This document shows, piece by piece, positions 15,908 to 25,537 of a stretch of DNA of 64,000 nt (position 1 is the stretch's first letter; each line of letters begins with the position of its first letter). A model generated the notes under the pieces. The model made no database searches. It was not told the DNA's origin and saw nothing but the letters and a program-made list of their open reading frames with translations. Location of the stretch: the NCBI RefSeq assembly GCF_009903685.1, contig NZ_JAAABI010000003.1:186001-250000 (forward strand), written 5' to 3'. This stretch comes from Flagellimonas ochracea (GTDB taxonomy: Bacteria > Bacteroidota > Bacteroidia > Flavobacteriales > Flavobacteriaceae). Both the position numbers and the translations under genes were made by a program.

Positions 15908-17314
15908 CTAAAGCAAAGGACTCAATAATTTGGCCATTCCCTCAAGAAGTTTATCCCACCATGGACGATTATTGAAGGCTTCATGGTCATCAAGCAATGT
16001 GGATTTCTTACAGTCTTCAAAAAATTCCTTCTTCAACTGTTTGCAAAGATCAGCATCGTACAGCACCGCATTGGACTCATAATTATGTTGAAAGCTACGG
16101 TTGTCCAGATTGGCGGTGCCTATACTGGCAATTTTATCATCACAGGCCATGATCTTACTGTGCAAAAAACCGTCTGTATACAAATAAATTTTGATGCCCG
16201 CCTTTAAGTAGGACTCAAAATAGGCTCTAACGCACCAATCAACCAATTTGATATCAGTAGTGGCCGACATGAGCAATCGGACATCAACGCCACTCAAGGA
16301 TGCAGTTTGAAGACTCTGCATGATGGCATCGTTTGGGATAACATAGGGGTTGGTGATGTAAATGTATTTCTTGGCACTATTGATTATGGAAAAATATACT
16401 TGTTCCATAACTGCAAAATCATCATCCGGACCGCTTGATGCTATTTGCACGGGGGTACCTTTGTTAATAGTGCCTTCAATTTTGAATTGGGACAGGTCTA
16501 TATCTTCCTCGGTTGCCAAGTACCAATCCGTCAAAAAGATCTGATTCAGAAAGTGGGTAGCTTCCCCATCAATTTTTAAATGGGTGTCGTGCCATTTTCC
16601 AGGATAGGGGTCTTCCCTTAAATATTTGTCAGTTACATTAATACCTCCAGTAAATCCCACCTTATTGTCGACAACTATTATTTTTCGATGGTTTCTATAA
16701 TTTAAGGAGGACAAAAACCTACCAAATCTAAAAGGAAGAAACTGCTCAGCTTTAACCCCTATTTTTTTAAGTCGTTTTAGATACTTTTTGCTGAGGGAAT
16801 AGCTTCCAATCCCATCATATAATAATCTGATTGTTACACTTTCGGCCACTTTCCTTTCAAAAATGTCCATTAACCTCTCGGACAAAACTCCTTCTTCAAA
16901 AATGTAATATTGAAGGTGAATGTGATCTTGTGCATCTTCCAAGGCATCAAAGATTTCCTCAAAGGTCGCTTTTCCATCCTGTAACAGTGTGACTTGGTTC
17001 TGCTGTGTCACAGGACATTGGGAAGTTTCTTGTATAAGTTGTATAATTTTTTGGTACTCCTGTAAATCAGATACTTGTTCATATGTCTTTGAAGGCTCTA
17101 GCTTTTTATAAAAATCACTTTTAAGGGAAAACAACTTGTTCTTCCTTCTATTTCTTCCCAACATCAGATAAAGCAGAAAACCACCTACTGGTATGGTAAA
17201 GATGGCGAGAAGCCAGGCCAAGGTTTTACTGGGCCTTACTCCGTTTATGAGCAAACTGACCACTACGCTAAGGGCGATGATGACATAAAGGGCTATAAGA
17301 ATACCAATCAACAT
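15908..17314 (-). CDS. cls: cardiolipin synthase (phospholipase D family)
   Basis: 468 residues. Two N-terminal membrane segments (about 1-21 and 32-52) are followed by two HKD motifs, HRKIIVVDN (H209, K211, D216) and HSKIMACDD (H385, K387, D392), each with the downstream glycine/asparagine context (GFTGGIN, GTANLDNRS). This matches bacterial ClsA, which makes cardiolipin from two phosphatidylglycerols at the inner membrane. The gene converges on the stress-island genes, from which it is separated by 56 bases. A perfect -7 box TATCTTTG lies 26 bases upstream. Confidence 0.92.
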   Translation of the reverse strand: MLIGILIALYVIIALSVVVSLLINGVRPSKTLAWLLAIFTIPVGGFLLYLMLGRNRRKNKLFSLKSDFYKKLEPSKTYEQVSDLQEYQKIIQLIQETSQCPVTQQNQVTLLQDGKATFEEIFDALEDAQDHIHLQYYIFEEGVLSERLMDIFERKVAESVTIRLLYDGIGSYSLSKKYLKRLKKIGVKAEQFLPFRFGRFLSSLNYRNHRKIIVVDNKVGFTGGINVTDKYLREDPYPGKWHDTHLKIDGEATHFLNQIFLTDWYLATEEDIDLSQFKIEGTINKGTPVQIASSGPDDDFAVMEQVYFSIINSAKKYIYITNPYVIPNDAIMQSLQTASLSGVDVRLLMSATTDIKLVDWCVRAYFESYLKAGIKIYLYTDGFLHSKIMACDDKIASIGTANLDNRSFQHNYESNAVLYDADLCKQLKKEFFEDCKKSTLLDDHEAFNNRPWWDKLLEGMAKLLSPLL

Positions 17315-17339
17315 AGTAATGGGAAACAGGGAATACCTA

Positions 17340-17347
17340 CAAAGATA
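17340..17347 (-). promoter_or_regulatory. -7 box of the cardiolipin synthase promoter
   Basis: Minus-strand TATCTTTG, a perfect match to the Bacteroidota -7 consensus TAnnTTTG, 26 bases upstream of the start codon. No good -33 TTG at the usual spacing and no FNR/CRP-like palindrome at the stress-island distance. Confidence 0.45.
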
Positions 17348-17404
17348 AGTTTCCTAACTTAGATTGATTACCAACCAAACAGGTAAGAATCCAGTTGTAG
17401 AAAA

Positions 17405-18103
17405 TCATTCTATTTTAGCAAAGCTCCCTGTTGAGCTGGGGTCTTTGAATCCTCTAATCAGTAGCCAACCCGTGAAGAAAAGCATAAAAATCCCATTTTG
17501 CGCGAACAAAAGAAACGAAACTTCAATTTCTGCCAATTGTAAAGCCCCTCCGACAAAAACCAAAGCTGAAGCCATAAGGCCCCAAATGGATAACCATTTT
17601 GGGAGATACTGCTCTTTGAGCAGGAAATAGAATAACATGGAATTGGCAATACTATAAAGGACCAACATTAAAAAATGGGTCCAATAATAGCTTTCATACA
17701 ACATTTTTCCAGTGGCTATCAAATTTTCAGTGGCTGGTATGGTTGCGTCTGCTGAGATATTTGTGCTAAGCGATAGAAGCATAACATGCAAGATGTTGCT
17801 TACGACTATGATTACAAAATTGATGATGGCAAGTCCAACATACCCCAACGCCAATCTGGGGCTAAATTTTTTGATAAGAGGAAAAAGAAACAGGGTGATA
17901 ACCAACATGGTAGCGCTGCCAACGATGTCCAAACCAATGGCCCATTTCATTTCATTTGCTTTTTCTGCTACCATGGAAAGAAAATCCAGGGTATCGATAT
18001 CAGTTCCGGAAAGCCCCCTAAATATGGTTCCTATAACACCTAATGCAATGGTTGATAAAAAAAGAACTCCAAGTGTTCTTCCTGACTTTTTGGTGGCTTT
18101 CAT
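17405..18103 (-). CDS. DUF4386-family membrane protein
   Basis: 232 residues from the ATG at 18103 (MKATKKSGRTLGVLF), which begins with the start typical of DUF4386 proteins; an upstream in-frame ATG at 18142 adds an unlikely polar stretch. About six hydrophobic segments are visible (around 10-30, 60-80, 90-115, 140-165, 170-190, 200-220). The family has no known function. Neighbours on the same strand are an uncharacterised gene upstream and cardiolipin synthase downstream, with gaps of about 80-90 bases, so an operon is possible but not shown. Confidence 0.75.
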   Translation of the reverse strand: MKATKKSGRTLGVLFLSTIALGVIGTIFRGLSGTDIDTLDFLSMVAEKANEMKWAIGLDIVGSATMLVITLFLFPLIKKFSPRLALGYVGLAIINFVIIVVSNILHVMLLSLSTNISADATIPATENLIATGKMLYESYYWTHFLMLVLYSIANSMLFYFLLKEQYLPKWLSIWGLMASALVFVGGALQLAEIEVSFLLFAQNGIFMLFFTGWLLIRGFKDPSSTGSFAKIE

Positions 18104-18185
18104 ATATTGATGGGTTGTGGTTATATACCATAAGAAGACCAAATGGCCAATTTGTTACAACCATTTTGGAAAAGTCTAGAAAAAA

Positions 18186-18944
18186 TTATTGTATCCAGTT
18201 TTTGTAACCTGCCAGTGCTTCCTTTAAAAAATAAAGAGTGTTTTCTTCACTGGTTTGTGAAGCAGCTAAAACGGCACCTTTAAATCCATTGTTGATCCAT
18301 TTTCCGTGAGTCAGTGGCTTAAAAGCCCAGGTGTTCCAGACCGAACTTCCACGATATCCACTAACATAAAAGTACAAATCGTCCACTGTGTTGTCTGGAA
18401 TGGCCATGCCAAAGCCTATCGATTTTCCCGAACCGTCATGAAGATGGGCAAAAGCACCTGTATCAAAATGATGTGGCCATACACGTACTTCAGATTCCAA
18501 GTTTTCCTCCTTCAAAAATTTAGTGAGTACGGTTTGTGCCAAGCTTCGCAAACGGATCAGTTCCTGGACCTCACCCTCACTTGATAGTGCAAACGATTCA
18601 TTGCCTTCCAAGGAGTAGGGGAGGTCATAATGGAGATTGTAAGCATAGGATTTTTCTAAACCAGTAGTCTTGGTCATTTCCGAAATCCAGGCAATGATAT
18701 CCTTATGAGTTTTTCCCTTTAGGTAAAAAAATTGAGGGTTGCTCGACTTCCAATTTAGTGAAAAGGTGTTATAATTTAATCCCAACAAGGTGCCAGCGTC
18801 ATCCAACGGCCTGGTAAAAAGACTTTTTTCTGCGGTCGAGAACGCCAAATTGGTATGACTGTCATCCTCGCGGTGTGGTATGAAACTTTTTCCCGCTGTG
18901 GCTAAATATTGAGCGGCCAAATGAAGTTGATGAAGCATTTTCAT
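18186..18944 (-). CDS. uncharacterised conserved cytoplasmic protein
   Basis: 252 residues without signal peptide or membrane segments. I do not recognise the family with confidence. Visible marks are an N-terminal helix MLHQLHLAAQYLATAGKSF, a PHREDDSHTNL segment rich in His and acidic residues, RVWPHHFDTGAF near residue 160, and an aromatic, Gly-rich part (YFYVSGYRGSSVWNTWAFKP) near 190-215. The WPHHFD element faintly recalls the FWxxFDLA element of DUF5996 proteins, but not enough to call it. It is on the minus strand between ypdA and the DUF4386 gene. Confidence 0.6.
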   Translation of the reverse strand: MKMLHQLHLAAQYLATAGKSFIPHREDDSHTNLAFSTAEKSLFTRPLDDAGTLLGLNYNTFSLNWKSSNPQFFYLKGKTHKDIIAWISEMTKTTGLEKSYAYNLHYDLPYSLEGNESFALSSEGEVQELIRLRSLAQTVLTKFLKEENLESEVRVWPHHFDTGAFAHLHDGSGKSIGFGMAIPDNTVDDLYFYVSGYRGSSVWNTWAFKPLTHGKWINNGFKGAVLAASQTSEENTLYFLKEALAGYKNWIQ

Positions 18945-18991
18945 ATTGAAATCTAAGCGTCCATCATAAAATACAAAAAAATAGGCTGCTC

Positions 18992-19978
18992 TTAGGTGTC
19001 TTTTTCTACTAACTGAAGCTTATCTTGAATGGCTCTAACAATTATTGGCGCATGGATTCTGGAATTTTCAATAAACCATTTGTGGGTTTCCATCCCACCA
19101 CAGATAACTCCTGCCAAAAACAATCCCGGGACATTGGTTTCCATGGTTTCAGGATTATAGGAGGGCAGCCTTTTTTCATCATTGGAAAGCTCTATGCCCA
19201 AATTTTCCAGAAATTCAAAATTAGGTCTATATCCCGTTAGGGCAAGCACAAAGTCATTTTCCAGTATAACTTCACCTTCCGGTGTATCCACTACAAGCTC
19301 GGTAGACTTGATTTCCTTTACCGTTGAGTCAAAATATGCCTTGATGCTTCCTTCTTCAATACGATTGATAATATCAGGTCGCACCCAGTACTTTACACGA
19401 CGGCCTACCTCTGGTCCACGAATGATCAACGTGACCTCGGCGCCCTTTCGCCAACATTCCAAGGCTGCGTCAATAGCAGAATTACTGGCTCCGATAACGG
19501 CTAATTTTTGACTGGCGTAAAAATGCGGATCCTTGTAATAGTGGGAAACTTTGGGTAAGTCCTCTCCCGGCACATTAATTTTGTTGGGCAAATCGTAAAA
19601 CCCGGTGGCCAAAACCACATTTTTAGCAGTATATTGATTTTTCTGCGTTTTCACCCTAAAATGATCCCCTTGCTTACCGACGTCCTCAACTTTTTCGAAA
19701 AGATGAATATTCAATTTGTTCGAGGTTACTATCCTTCTATAGTACTCCAACGCTTCGTTACGTTTGGGTTTTGCTTCTTTACTGATAAAAGGGATTTCGT
19801 CAATTTCCAATTTCTCCGAAGAGGAGAAAAACTGCATGTTGATGGGATAGTTGAATAGGGAATTGACAATGGGCCCTTTTTCTATGATTACATAGGAAAG
19901 TCCTTGCTTTTTGGCTTCTAAACCACAAGCTATGCCAATCGGCCCTCCTCCAATAATGATCACATCGAACATCTGCAT
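18992..19978 (-). CDS. ypdA: YpdA-family NAD(P)H-dependent oxidoreductase (putative bacillithiol disulfide reductase)
   Basis: 328 residues. FAD-binding dinucleotide motif GGGPIGIACGLEA (near residue 11), second nucleotide-binding motif VIGASNSAIDAALE (near 150-165) and ALTGYRPN near the C-terminus. The segment LFNYPINMQFFSSSEKLEI is characteristic of the YpdA/Bdr group, which reduces bacillithiol disulfide with NADPH. The thioredoxin-reductase CxxC is absent, as expected for Bdr. The start codon overlaps the rpe stop by one base (TAATG), so rpe and ypdA are co-translated. No bacillithiol biosynthesis gene is in the window, so the physiological substrate is inferred. Confidence 0.82.
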   Translation of the reverse strand: MQMFDVIIIGGGPIGIACGLEAKKQGLSYVIIEKGPIVNSLFNYPINMQFFSSSEKLEIDEIPFISKEAKPKRNEALEYYRRIVTSNKLNIHLFEKVEDVGKQGDHFRVKTQKNQYTAKNVVLATGFYDLPNKINVPGEDLPKVSHYYKDPHFYASQKLAVIGASNSAIDAALECWRKGAEVTLIIRGPEVGRRVKYWVRPDIINRIEEGSIKAYFDSTVKEIKSTELVVDTPEGEVILENDFVLALTGYRPNFEFLENLGIELSNDEKRLPSYNPETMETNVPGLFLAGVICGGMETHKWFIENSRIHAPIIVRAIQDKLQLVEKDT

Positions 19979-20637
19979 TATTTCACTTGTTGTTTTAGAC
20001 TTTTGATGGTTTCTATGGGATTTTGACTTTTAAAGACAAAGCTGCCCGCCACTAGGATATCTGCTCCGGAATCAACCAATTTTTTGGCATTGTCCGCATT
20101 TACCCCTCCATCAATTTCTATGAGGGCTTTGGAATTTTTCCTTTCAATCAGATTTTTAAGATTTTCCACTTTTTGGTAGGTATTCTCAATAAAAGCTTGT
20201 CCTCCGAACCCTGGATTGACGCTCATTACCACTACAATGTCGATATCTTGAATTGTGTCTTCCAACAATGTTACCGAAGTATGGGGATTCAATGCGACTC
20301 CCGCTTTCATTCCTTCAGCTTTTATGGCCTGTAGGGTACGGTGCAAATGGGGGCACGCTTCATAATGTACCGAAAGGTTGTGCACGCCCAAATCAGCAAA
20401 GGTTTTGATATATCGGTCCGGGTCCACGATCATCAAGTGGGTATCCAAAGGTTTTTTGGCATGTTCCGCCATGGCTTTTATCACGGGCATTCCAAAAGAA
20501 ATATTGGGCACGAACATACCGTCCATAATATCGAGATGAAACCAATCGGCCTCACTTTGGTTGACCATCTCAATTTCTGTCTGAAGATTGGCAAAATCGG
20601 ATGCCAATAGGGAGGGAGCAATAATCTTTGAACTCAT
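19978..20637 (-). CDS. rpe: ribulose-phosphate 3-epimerase
   Basis: 219 residues, the usual length. HLDIMDGMFVPN carries the metal-binding His and Asp, VNPGFGGQAFI is the family signature, and IDGGVNADN near the C-terminus binds phosphate. It interconverts ribulose 5-phosphate and xylulose 5-phosphate in the non-oxidative pentose phosphate pathway in the cytoplasm. It precedes ypdA with a one-base overlap. A perfect -7 box TATTTTTG lies about 20 bases upstream. Confidence 0.95.
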   Translation of the reverse strand: MSSKIIAPSLLASDFANLQTEIEMVNQSEADWFHLDIMDGMFVPNISFGMPVIKAMAEHAKKPLDTHLMIVDPDRYIKTFADLGVHNLSVHYEACPHLHRTLQAIKAEGMKAGVALNPHTSVTLLEDTIQDIDIVVVMSVNPGFGGQAFIENTYQKVENLKNLIERKNSKALIEIDGGVNADNAKKLVDSGADILVAGSFVFKSQNPIETIKSLKQQVK

Positions 20638-20655
20638 AAAAGCTAAATATCCCTA

Positions 20656-20663
20656 CAAAAATA
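20656..20663 (-). promoter_or_regulatory. -7 box of the rpe-ypdA promoter
   Basis: Minus-strand TATTTTTG, a perfect match to TAnnTTTG, 19 bases before the rpe start codon. The -33 element is not evident. Confidence 0.45.
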
Positions 20664-20713
20664 AGCAAATGCTTTTTCCCTTCACAGATTGTACTTTGTA
20701 GAACTAAAATCTA

Positions 20714-21490
20714 TCATAGGTAGGCACTTTCTGGTAAAATTATGGGCTCACATCTCAAAATTTTTCTACTGCACATTTTACATTGTCTGTTTTCGTCAAG
20801 GGACTTTAGGGCCAAAAGTTGGGGGTCGGGTAGGGAATAATCATCTGCAACAATATAATTTACTTCGTATCCCATATCCTCAAAGGCAGCTACGGACAAT
20901 CTACTGATAGGATTGTTGCCGTCATCGATAAAACCTGTCATCAGTTCACGGTCAAAGACTAGCTCCCTCCAATGCCCATCTCGGGTACCAGCTCCCCCTG
21001 TATTTGCTAATGGGACAGAAGTTGTATTGGAATCAGCTATCAGCGTTTGGTATTCACGAATAGCATTTTTCCCAATGAATCGAGGGTCTTCGGTTCCTTC
21101 TGCCAAAATAAGGTTCAAAAGCTCAGTCGACCAAAGGGTTCCAAATCCCAATACATGGCCCATTTCATGGATAATCACATCTTTTAGTGCATTTTCGGCC
21201 TCTAATCGTGCTAAATCCGCCGTATCAAAACGCATTAAACCTGTAGCTGGCAAGAAACTGCCCGACCTAAGTTGTGTTGGTCCAGCCTGACCTAAGATTC
21301 CTGAAGTTCCATCAATACTGGTGCCTTGGGCATCAATTCTAACATTTTCCACGATTTCGCCATTGGCGAGTTGCACACGCGGCAGGCTTCCCGTTATAAT
21401 CTCTGCCCAGCGGGCCGATGCGTCGTCAAAAACCACTTCTTGACTGGGAGTCAGTCCTCCTAAAAACCGAATATCAATGTTAAAGCTCAT
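20714..21490 (-). CDS. leishmanolysin-like (M8-type) zinc metallopeptidase
   Basis: 258 residues. The zinc site HEMGHVLGFG (H108, E109, H112) lacks a His six residues on, as in leishmanolysins, whose third ligand is remote. Here the remote His is in DGHWRELVFDRELMTG (H173) with the Met-turn at M184, the M8 arrangement. The protein starts MSFNIDIRFLGG and has no recognisable signal peptide, odd for a protease that in other organisms is secreted. The C-terminus contains a small Cys-rich end (CKMCSRKILRC). An upstream in-frame extension was not found. It stands alone between rpe and rpoD. Confidence 0.78.
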   Translation of the reverse strand: MSFNIDIRFLGGLTPSQEVVFDDASARWAEIITGSLPRVQLANGEIVENVRIDAQGTSIDGTSGILGQAGPTQLRSGSFLPATGLMRFDTADLARLEAENALKDVIIHEMGHVLGFGTLWSTELLNLILAEGTEDPRFIGKNAIREYQTLIADSNTTSVPLANTGGAGTRDGHWRELVFDRELMTGFIDDGNNPISRLSVAAFEDMGYEVNYIVADDYSLPDPQLLALKSLDENRQCKMCSRKILRCEPIILPESAYL

Positions 21491-21625
21491 AGTATCTGGG
21501 GTTTTCTTAAAAAGTCAATCGACTATATGGTATTTACGAAAGGAGAAGTTTAAAAGTCCGCAACTTTCAAAATTTAACAGAAAATACGTCAAACACGATT
21601 TTTTGTTAACGGGTAAGGTACATAA

Positions 21626-21656
21626 ATGAAAAAACTCCGGTAATCAGCCGGAGTTT
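21626..21656 (-). terminator. rho-independent terminator downstream of rpoD
   Basis: Minus strand: stem AAACTCCGG/CCGGAGTTT (arms 21648-21656 and 21632-21640) with a seven-base loop, followed by a run of T. It lies about 127 bases after the rpoD stop. Confidence 0.8.
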
Positions 21657-21764
21657 ATTCATCAATCAAAAAACGAACAGTCATGATAAACTGTTGTAGG
21701 TAACTAAATTACAATTTTCCTGCCAAAAAAACAATTTAAGACGAATTTAACTGTAATTTGAAGG

Positions 21765-21782
21765 TCCCGACAGCAATCGGGA
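21765..21782 (-). repeat. short hairpin immediately after the rpoD stop
   Basis: Inverted repeat TCCCGA/TCGGGA with loop of six bases, adjacent to the rpoD stop codon. No T tract follows, so it is more likely an RNA 3'-end stabiliser or chance than a terminator. Confidence 0.4.
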
Positions 21783-22646
21783 TTATCCCAAATAAGTCTT
21801 TAAAATTTTACTTCTGGATGTGTGTTTCAATCTTCTAATAGCCTTTTCCTTGATTTGACGAACACGTTCTCTGGTCAAATCGAAAGTTTCACCAATTTCT
21901 TCTAAAGTCATGGAATGCTGGCCGGCCAAACCAAAATATAGTCGGATCACATCGGCTTCCCTTGGGGTTAAAGTTTCCAAGGCACGCTCTATTTCGGTTC
22001 GCAAAGAATCGTGCAACAATTCCTTGTCAGGATTAGGGGATTCCCCACTACGTAATACATCGTAAAGGTTGGAATCTTCACCATCGATCAATGGAGCATC
22101 CATGGATACATGGCGACCTGAGTTTTTCAAGGACTGCTTCACGTCTTCCACGGTCATGTCCAATTCTTTGGCAATTTCCTCTGCAGATGGTGGACGCTCG
22201 TGCGCTTGCTCCAAGAAGGCAAATGTTTTGTTAATCTTGTTAATGGAACCAATCTTGTTCAATGGCAAACGAACAATACGGGATTGCTCTGCCAATGCTT
22301 GAAGAATGGATTGACGAATCCACCAAACAGCGTAAGAAATAAATTTAAATCCACGGGTTTCATCAAAACGTTGTGCCGCTTTGATCAATCCCAGATTTCC
22401 TTCATTGATCAAATCAGGAAGTGTCAATCCTTGGTTTTGATACTGTTTTGCAACAGAAACCACGAATCTGAGGTTGGCTTTAGTCAATTTTTCTAAGGCT
22501 ACTTGGTCTCCCGCCTTGATTCGCTGTGCCAACTCTACTTCTTCATCGGCAGTGATCAAATCCACTTTGCCGATTTCCTGTAAATATTTGTCCAACGAGG
22601 CGGTTTCCCTATTAGTAACCTGTTTTGTGATTTTTAACTGTCTCAT
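21783..22646 (-). CDS. rpoD: primary RNA polymerase sigma factor RpoD
   Basis: 287 residues, the short form of the primary sigma factor typical of Bacteroidota. Region 1.2 is at about 15-45 ([21 protein letters not shown]), region 2 holds [18 protein letters not shown] and [17 protein letters not shown], region 3 is about 130-190, and region 4 ends with the helix-turn-helix [13 protein letters not shown]...[17 protein letters not shown]. The region 1.1 domain of proteobacterial sigma70 is missing, as expected. It directs transcription from promoters with the TAnnTTTG -7 box seen throughout this window. It is monocistronic, with its own terminator. Confidence 0.96.
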   Translation of the reverse strand: MRQLKITKQVTNRETASLDKYLQEIGKVDLITADEEVELAQRIKAGDQVALEKLTKANLRFVVSVAKQYQNQGLTLPDLINEGNLGLIKAAQRFDETRGFKFISYAVWWIRQSILQALAEQSRIVRLPLNKIGSINKINKTFAFLEQAHERPPSAEEIAKELDMTVEDVKQSLKNSGRHVSMDAPLIDGEDSNLYDVLRSGESPNPDKELLHDSLRTEIERALETLTPREADVIRLYFGLAGQHSMTLEEIGETFDLTRERVRQIKEKAIRRLKHTSRSKILKTYLG

Positions 22647-22742
22647 CTAAAATTCCCTTTCAATTAAGTTTTTTGAGCTTGGGCTCATTAAGTTATACGT
22701 AGAAAAAAACAAAAAGTTACAATTTGGTAAATTTTATTTCAT

Positions 22743-22771
22743 AAAAAACCCTGGGGGTGTGCCCAGGGTTT
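22743..22771 (-). terminator. rho-independent terminator of pnp
   Basis: Minus strand: stem AAACCCTGGG/CCCAGGGTTT (22762-22771 and 22746-22755), six-base loop, then T-rich tail. It is 26 bases after the pnp stop and before the rpoD promoter region. Confidence 0.85.
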
Positions 22772-22796
22772 AAAATTGGTATGTATGATGGGGTCT

Positions 22797-25019
22797 TTAG
22801 TCCCTTCTCGGTTTTCTGTCTCGATTTCCACCTCTACGATCACCACCTCTGCGATCATTACCTCTATCGTTTCTAGGAGGTCTTTCTTTATAGCCTTCTG
22901 GTTTTGGCAAAAGAGCTTTTCTGGAAACCTTTTCTTTTCTGGTTCTAGGATCAAGACCAAAGTATTTTACGTCAAAAACATCTCCCATGTTCACAACATC
23001 GGAAACATTTTCCGTACGCTCCCAAGCCAATTCGGATACGTGCAACAGTACTTCGTTCCCAGGTGCTTCGGTATATTCCACCACAGCACCAAAATCTAGC
23101 ATTTTAATAACTTTTACTTCGTAAACGCTGCCTACTTCTGGTTTGAACATCAATGAGTCAATCTTGGCCAGTACGGCATCAATCCCGTTCTGGTCCGTAC
23201 CCAAGATTTCCACAATACCTTCTTCGGTATCTGGATCTTCATTGATTACGATGGTAGTCTTGGTAGTTTTTTGAAGTTCTTGGATGACTTCGCCACCTTT
23301 ACCAATCAAAGCACCGATGTAATCTCCTGGAATGATTTTGGTAACAATTTTTGGAGCATAGGATTTTACCTCTGCTCTTGGCTCAGCAATGGTATCGGTC
23401 AATTTGCCCAAAATGTGCAGTCTTCCATCCTTTGCCTGCATCAATGCTTTTACCAAGATTTCGTAAGAAAGTCCTTTTACTTTAATGTCCATTTGACAAG
23501 CAGTGATACCATCTGCGGTACCCGTCACCTTAAAGTCCATGTCACCCAAATGGTCTTCATCACCCAAAATATCAGAAAGAACAGCGTACTTGCCCGTTTC
23601 AGTATCGGTAATCAATCCCATTGCAATACCGGAGACAGGTTTCTTAAGCTGAACACCGGCATCCATTAGGGCCATGGTCCCCGAACAAACGGTGGCCATG
23701 GAAGAGGAACCGTTGGATTCCAAAACTTCGGATACCACACGTACTGTGTAAGGACAATCTTCAGGAATCATTCCCTTAAGTGACCGTTGGGCCAAATTAC
23801 CATGGCCAACCTCTCTTCTGGAAGTTCCACGTATGGGTCTCGCTTCTCCTGTAGAGAAAGGAGGGAAGTTATAGTGCAAATAGAATGTTTCTTCGCCTTC
23901 GAAAGATGGCATATCAATCTGATTTGCCTCTCTTGAAGTACCAAGGGTTACCGTCGCCAAAGCCTGCGTTTCACCTCGGGTAAAGATGGCTGAGCCATGA
24001 ACGGACGGTAAATAATCGATTTCACACCAGATGGGTCTGATTTCGTCCGTTTTACGCCCATCCAAACGAAGACCTTCATTTAAAGTAAGGTTACGAACGG
24101 CTTCTTTTTCGGTTTTATAGAAATATTTTGTGACAAGATCTCCAATTTCTTCCAATTCTTCTTCAGAAAATGTTGCTTTCACCTCTTCTTTTATAGCATC
24201 AAAAGCAGCACTTCGCTCATGTTTGGCAGAACCTGCCTTAGCAATGGCATATACCTTATCATAGGCAAGGTCGTGCACTTTTTTTGCCAAATCTTCATCT
24301 TCTACCTTTTGCTCATATTCACGTACTTCTTTCCTTCCGAAAGCTTCGGCCAGCTTAAGTTGGGCTTCGCATTGTACTTTAATGGCTTCATGGGCGAACT
24401 TAATGGCTTCCACCATTTCTTCTTCTGAAATTTCATCCATTTCACCTTCAACCATCATTACAGAATCTGCTGAAGCCCCAATGACCATATCAATATCAGA
24501 TTCTTGTAGTTGTGCTCTTGTCGGGTTGATGATCAATTCACCATTAACCCTACCAACACGTACTTCGGAAATTGCACATTCAAAAGGAAAATCTGAAAGT
24601 TGAATCGCTGCGGAAGCAGCCAAACCGGCCATTGCATCGGGCATAACATCTTCATCATGCGACATTAGCTGAATCATTACCTGTGTTTCAGAATGATAGT
24701 CTTTTGGAAACAACGGGCGTAATACCCGGTCCACCAAACGCATGGTCAACACTTCACCGTCACTGGGGCGTGCCTCACGCTTAAAGAATCCACCCGGATA
24801 GCGTCCAGCGGCCGCAAATTTTTCACGATAGTCTACCGTAAGGGGTAGAAAATCGACATCACTTTGTTTGTAATTGGAAACAACTGTACATAATAGCATA
24901 CACTTGCCAGACTGAACAACAACAGAACCATGGGCCTGTTTTGCCAATTTTCCGGTTTCGATAGAAATTTCCCTACCGTCACCGAGGTCAATGACCTCTT
25001 TAAAAGTTTTTGGAATCAT
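22797..25019 (-). CDS. pnp: polyribonucleotide nucleotidyltransferase (PNPase)
   Basis: 740 residues starting at the ATG at 25019 ([15 protein letters not shown]), which fits the family start better than the ATG six codons upstream. Two RNase PH-like domains (about 10-220 and 320-540) are separated by a helical domain. The KH domain ([18 protein letters not shown]) and the S1 domain ([20 protein letters not shown]) follow, then a basic, Arg/Gly/Asp-rich tail of about 40 residues. It degrades RNA 3' to 5' with phosphate. The tail is longer than in E. coli and is probably unstructured and RNA-binding. Upstream lies rpsO, the classical neighbour; the gap of 216 bases holds an rpsO terminator and hairpins. 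Confidence 0.96.
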   Translation of the reverse strand: MIPKTFKEVIDLGDGREISIETGKLAKQAHGSVVVQSGKCMLLCTVVSNYKQSDVDFLPLTVDYREKFAAAGRYPGGFFKREARPSDGEVLTMRLVDRVLRPLFPKDYHSETQVMIQLMSHDEDVMPDAMAGLAASAAIQLSDFPFECAISEVRVGRVNGELIINPTRAQLQESDIDMVIGASADSVMMVEGEMDEISEEEMVEAIKFAHEAIKVQCEAQLKLAEAFGRKEVREYEQKVEDEDLAKKVHDLAYDKVYAIAKAGSAKHERSAAFDAIKEEVKATFSEEELEEIGDLVTKYFYKTEKEAVRNLTLNEGLRLDGRKTDEIRPIWCEIDYLPSVHGSAIFTRGETQALATVTLGTSREANQIDMPSFEGEETFYLHYNFPPFSTGEARPIRGTSRREVGHGNLAQRSLKGMIPEDCPYTVRVVSEVLESNGSSSMATVCSGTMALMDAGVQLKKPVSGIAMGLITDTETGKYAVLSDILGDEDHLGDMDFKVTGTADGITACQMDIKVKGLSYEILVKALMQAKDGRLHILGKLTDTIAEPRAEVKSYAPKIVTKIIPGDYIGALIGKGGEVIQELQKTTKTTIVINEDPDTEEGIVEILGTDQNGIDAVLAKIDSLMFKPEVGSVYEVKVIKMLDFGAVVEYTEAPGNEVLLHVSELAWERTENVSDVVNMGDVFDVKYFGLDPRTRKEKVSRKALLPKPEGYKERPPRNDRGNDRRGGDRRGGNRDRKPRRD

Positions 25020-25031
25020 AAAATTAGTCTT

Positions 25032-25052
25032 ACCCACTAAAACTTTGTGGGT
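25032..25052 (-). promoter_or_regulatory. hairpin in the pnp 5' leader
   Basis: Minus strand ACCCAC-AAAGTTTTA-GTGGGT, a six-base-pair stem ending about 12 bases before the pnp start codon. PNPase mRNA is autoregulated through a leader stem in E. coli; a similar role here is only a suggestion. Confidence 0.4.
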
Positions 25053-25206
25053 CGTTAAACATTTGGTCTACCGCCATCCGGACGGTCGGGTTGTGTTGTT
25101 GTGTTTGCCTTTCGGCACTGACCAATGAAAAACTATTTGAAGCTTTTTGTGTTTGCCCGACTTTTTAATCGGGACTTTTTGCGTTGGAACTTCCCCAAGC
25201 AAAACA

Positions 25207-25230
25207 AAAGGGAAGCCAATGCTTCCCTTT
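25207..25230 (-). terminator. rho-independent terminator of rpsO
   Basis: Minus strand AAAGGGAAGC/GCTTCCCTTT stem (25221-25230 and 25207-25216) with an ATTG loop, followed by TTGTTTTG. It sits 5 bases after the rpsO stop, so rpsO and pnp are at least partly separate transcripts. Confidence 0.8.
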
Positions 25231-25235
25231 CATTT

Positions 25236-25505
25236 TTATTTTCTAATACCCAATTCCTTAATCAATTCTCGGTATTTTACAATGTCTTTTTTCTTCAGGT
25301 AATCCAAAAGACTACGTCTTTTACCTACCAATTTCACCAAAGAACGCTCGGTGTTATAATCCTTGTGGTTCTTTTTAAGGTGTTGGGTCAAATGGTTGAT
25401 TCGGTGTGTGAACAAAGCTATTTGCCCTTCCGTGGAACCCGTATTGGTTTCCGAACCGCCATGTTTTTTAAAAATGTCGGCCTTTACTTCTTTTGTTAAA
25501 TACAT
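25236..25505 (-). CDS. rpsO: 30S ribosomal protein S15
   Basis: 89 residues, exactly the usual length. It contains the S15 core GSTEGQIALFTHRINHLTQHLKKNHKDY and LVGKRRSLLDYLKKKD, which bind the central domain of 16S rRNA. It lies upstream of pnp as in most bacteria. Its predicted leader of about 71 bases carries a hairpin-forming intergenic repeat. S15 is known to repress its own mRNA in several bacteria, so this leader is a plausible regulatory site. Confidence 0.97.
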   Translation of the reverse strand: MYLTKEVKADIFKKHGGSETNTGSTEGQIALFTHRINHLTQHLKKNHKDYNTERSLVKLVGKRRSLLDYLKKKDIVKYRELIKELGIRK

Positions 25506-25537
25506 TCCAATATTTATTTAAATGATTTTTATGTATA

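Larger units (their letters stand above)
21491..21782. other. gene-free stretch between the M8 peptidase and rpoD
   Basis: 292 bases without a plausible gene. It holds a short hairpin directly after the rpoD stop, an 8-base inverted repeat AAATTACA/TGTAATTT (21706-21713 and 21752-21759), and the rpoD terminator at 21626-21656. The part from 21491 to 21600 should hold the peptidase promoter, but no good -7 box was seen. Confidence 0.6.

Noticed and set aside
16983..17020. Possible CRISPR or repeat array near the cardiolipin synthase gene
   Set aside because: Only codon-level repetition was seen; no direct repeats with regular spacers.
22739..22960. 73-codon minus-strand frame at the 3' end of pnp
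   Set aside because: It is an alternate frame of the Arg/Gly/Asp-rich pnp tail and runs through the terminator; repetitive codons produce the long open frame.
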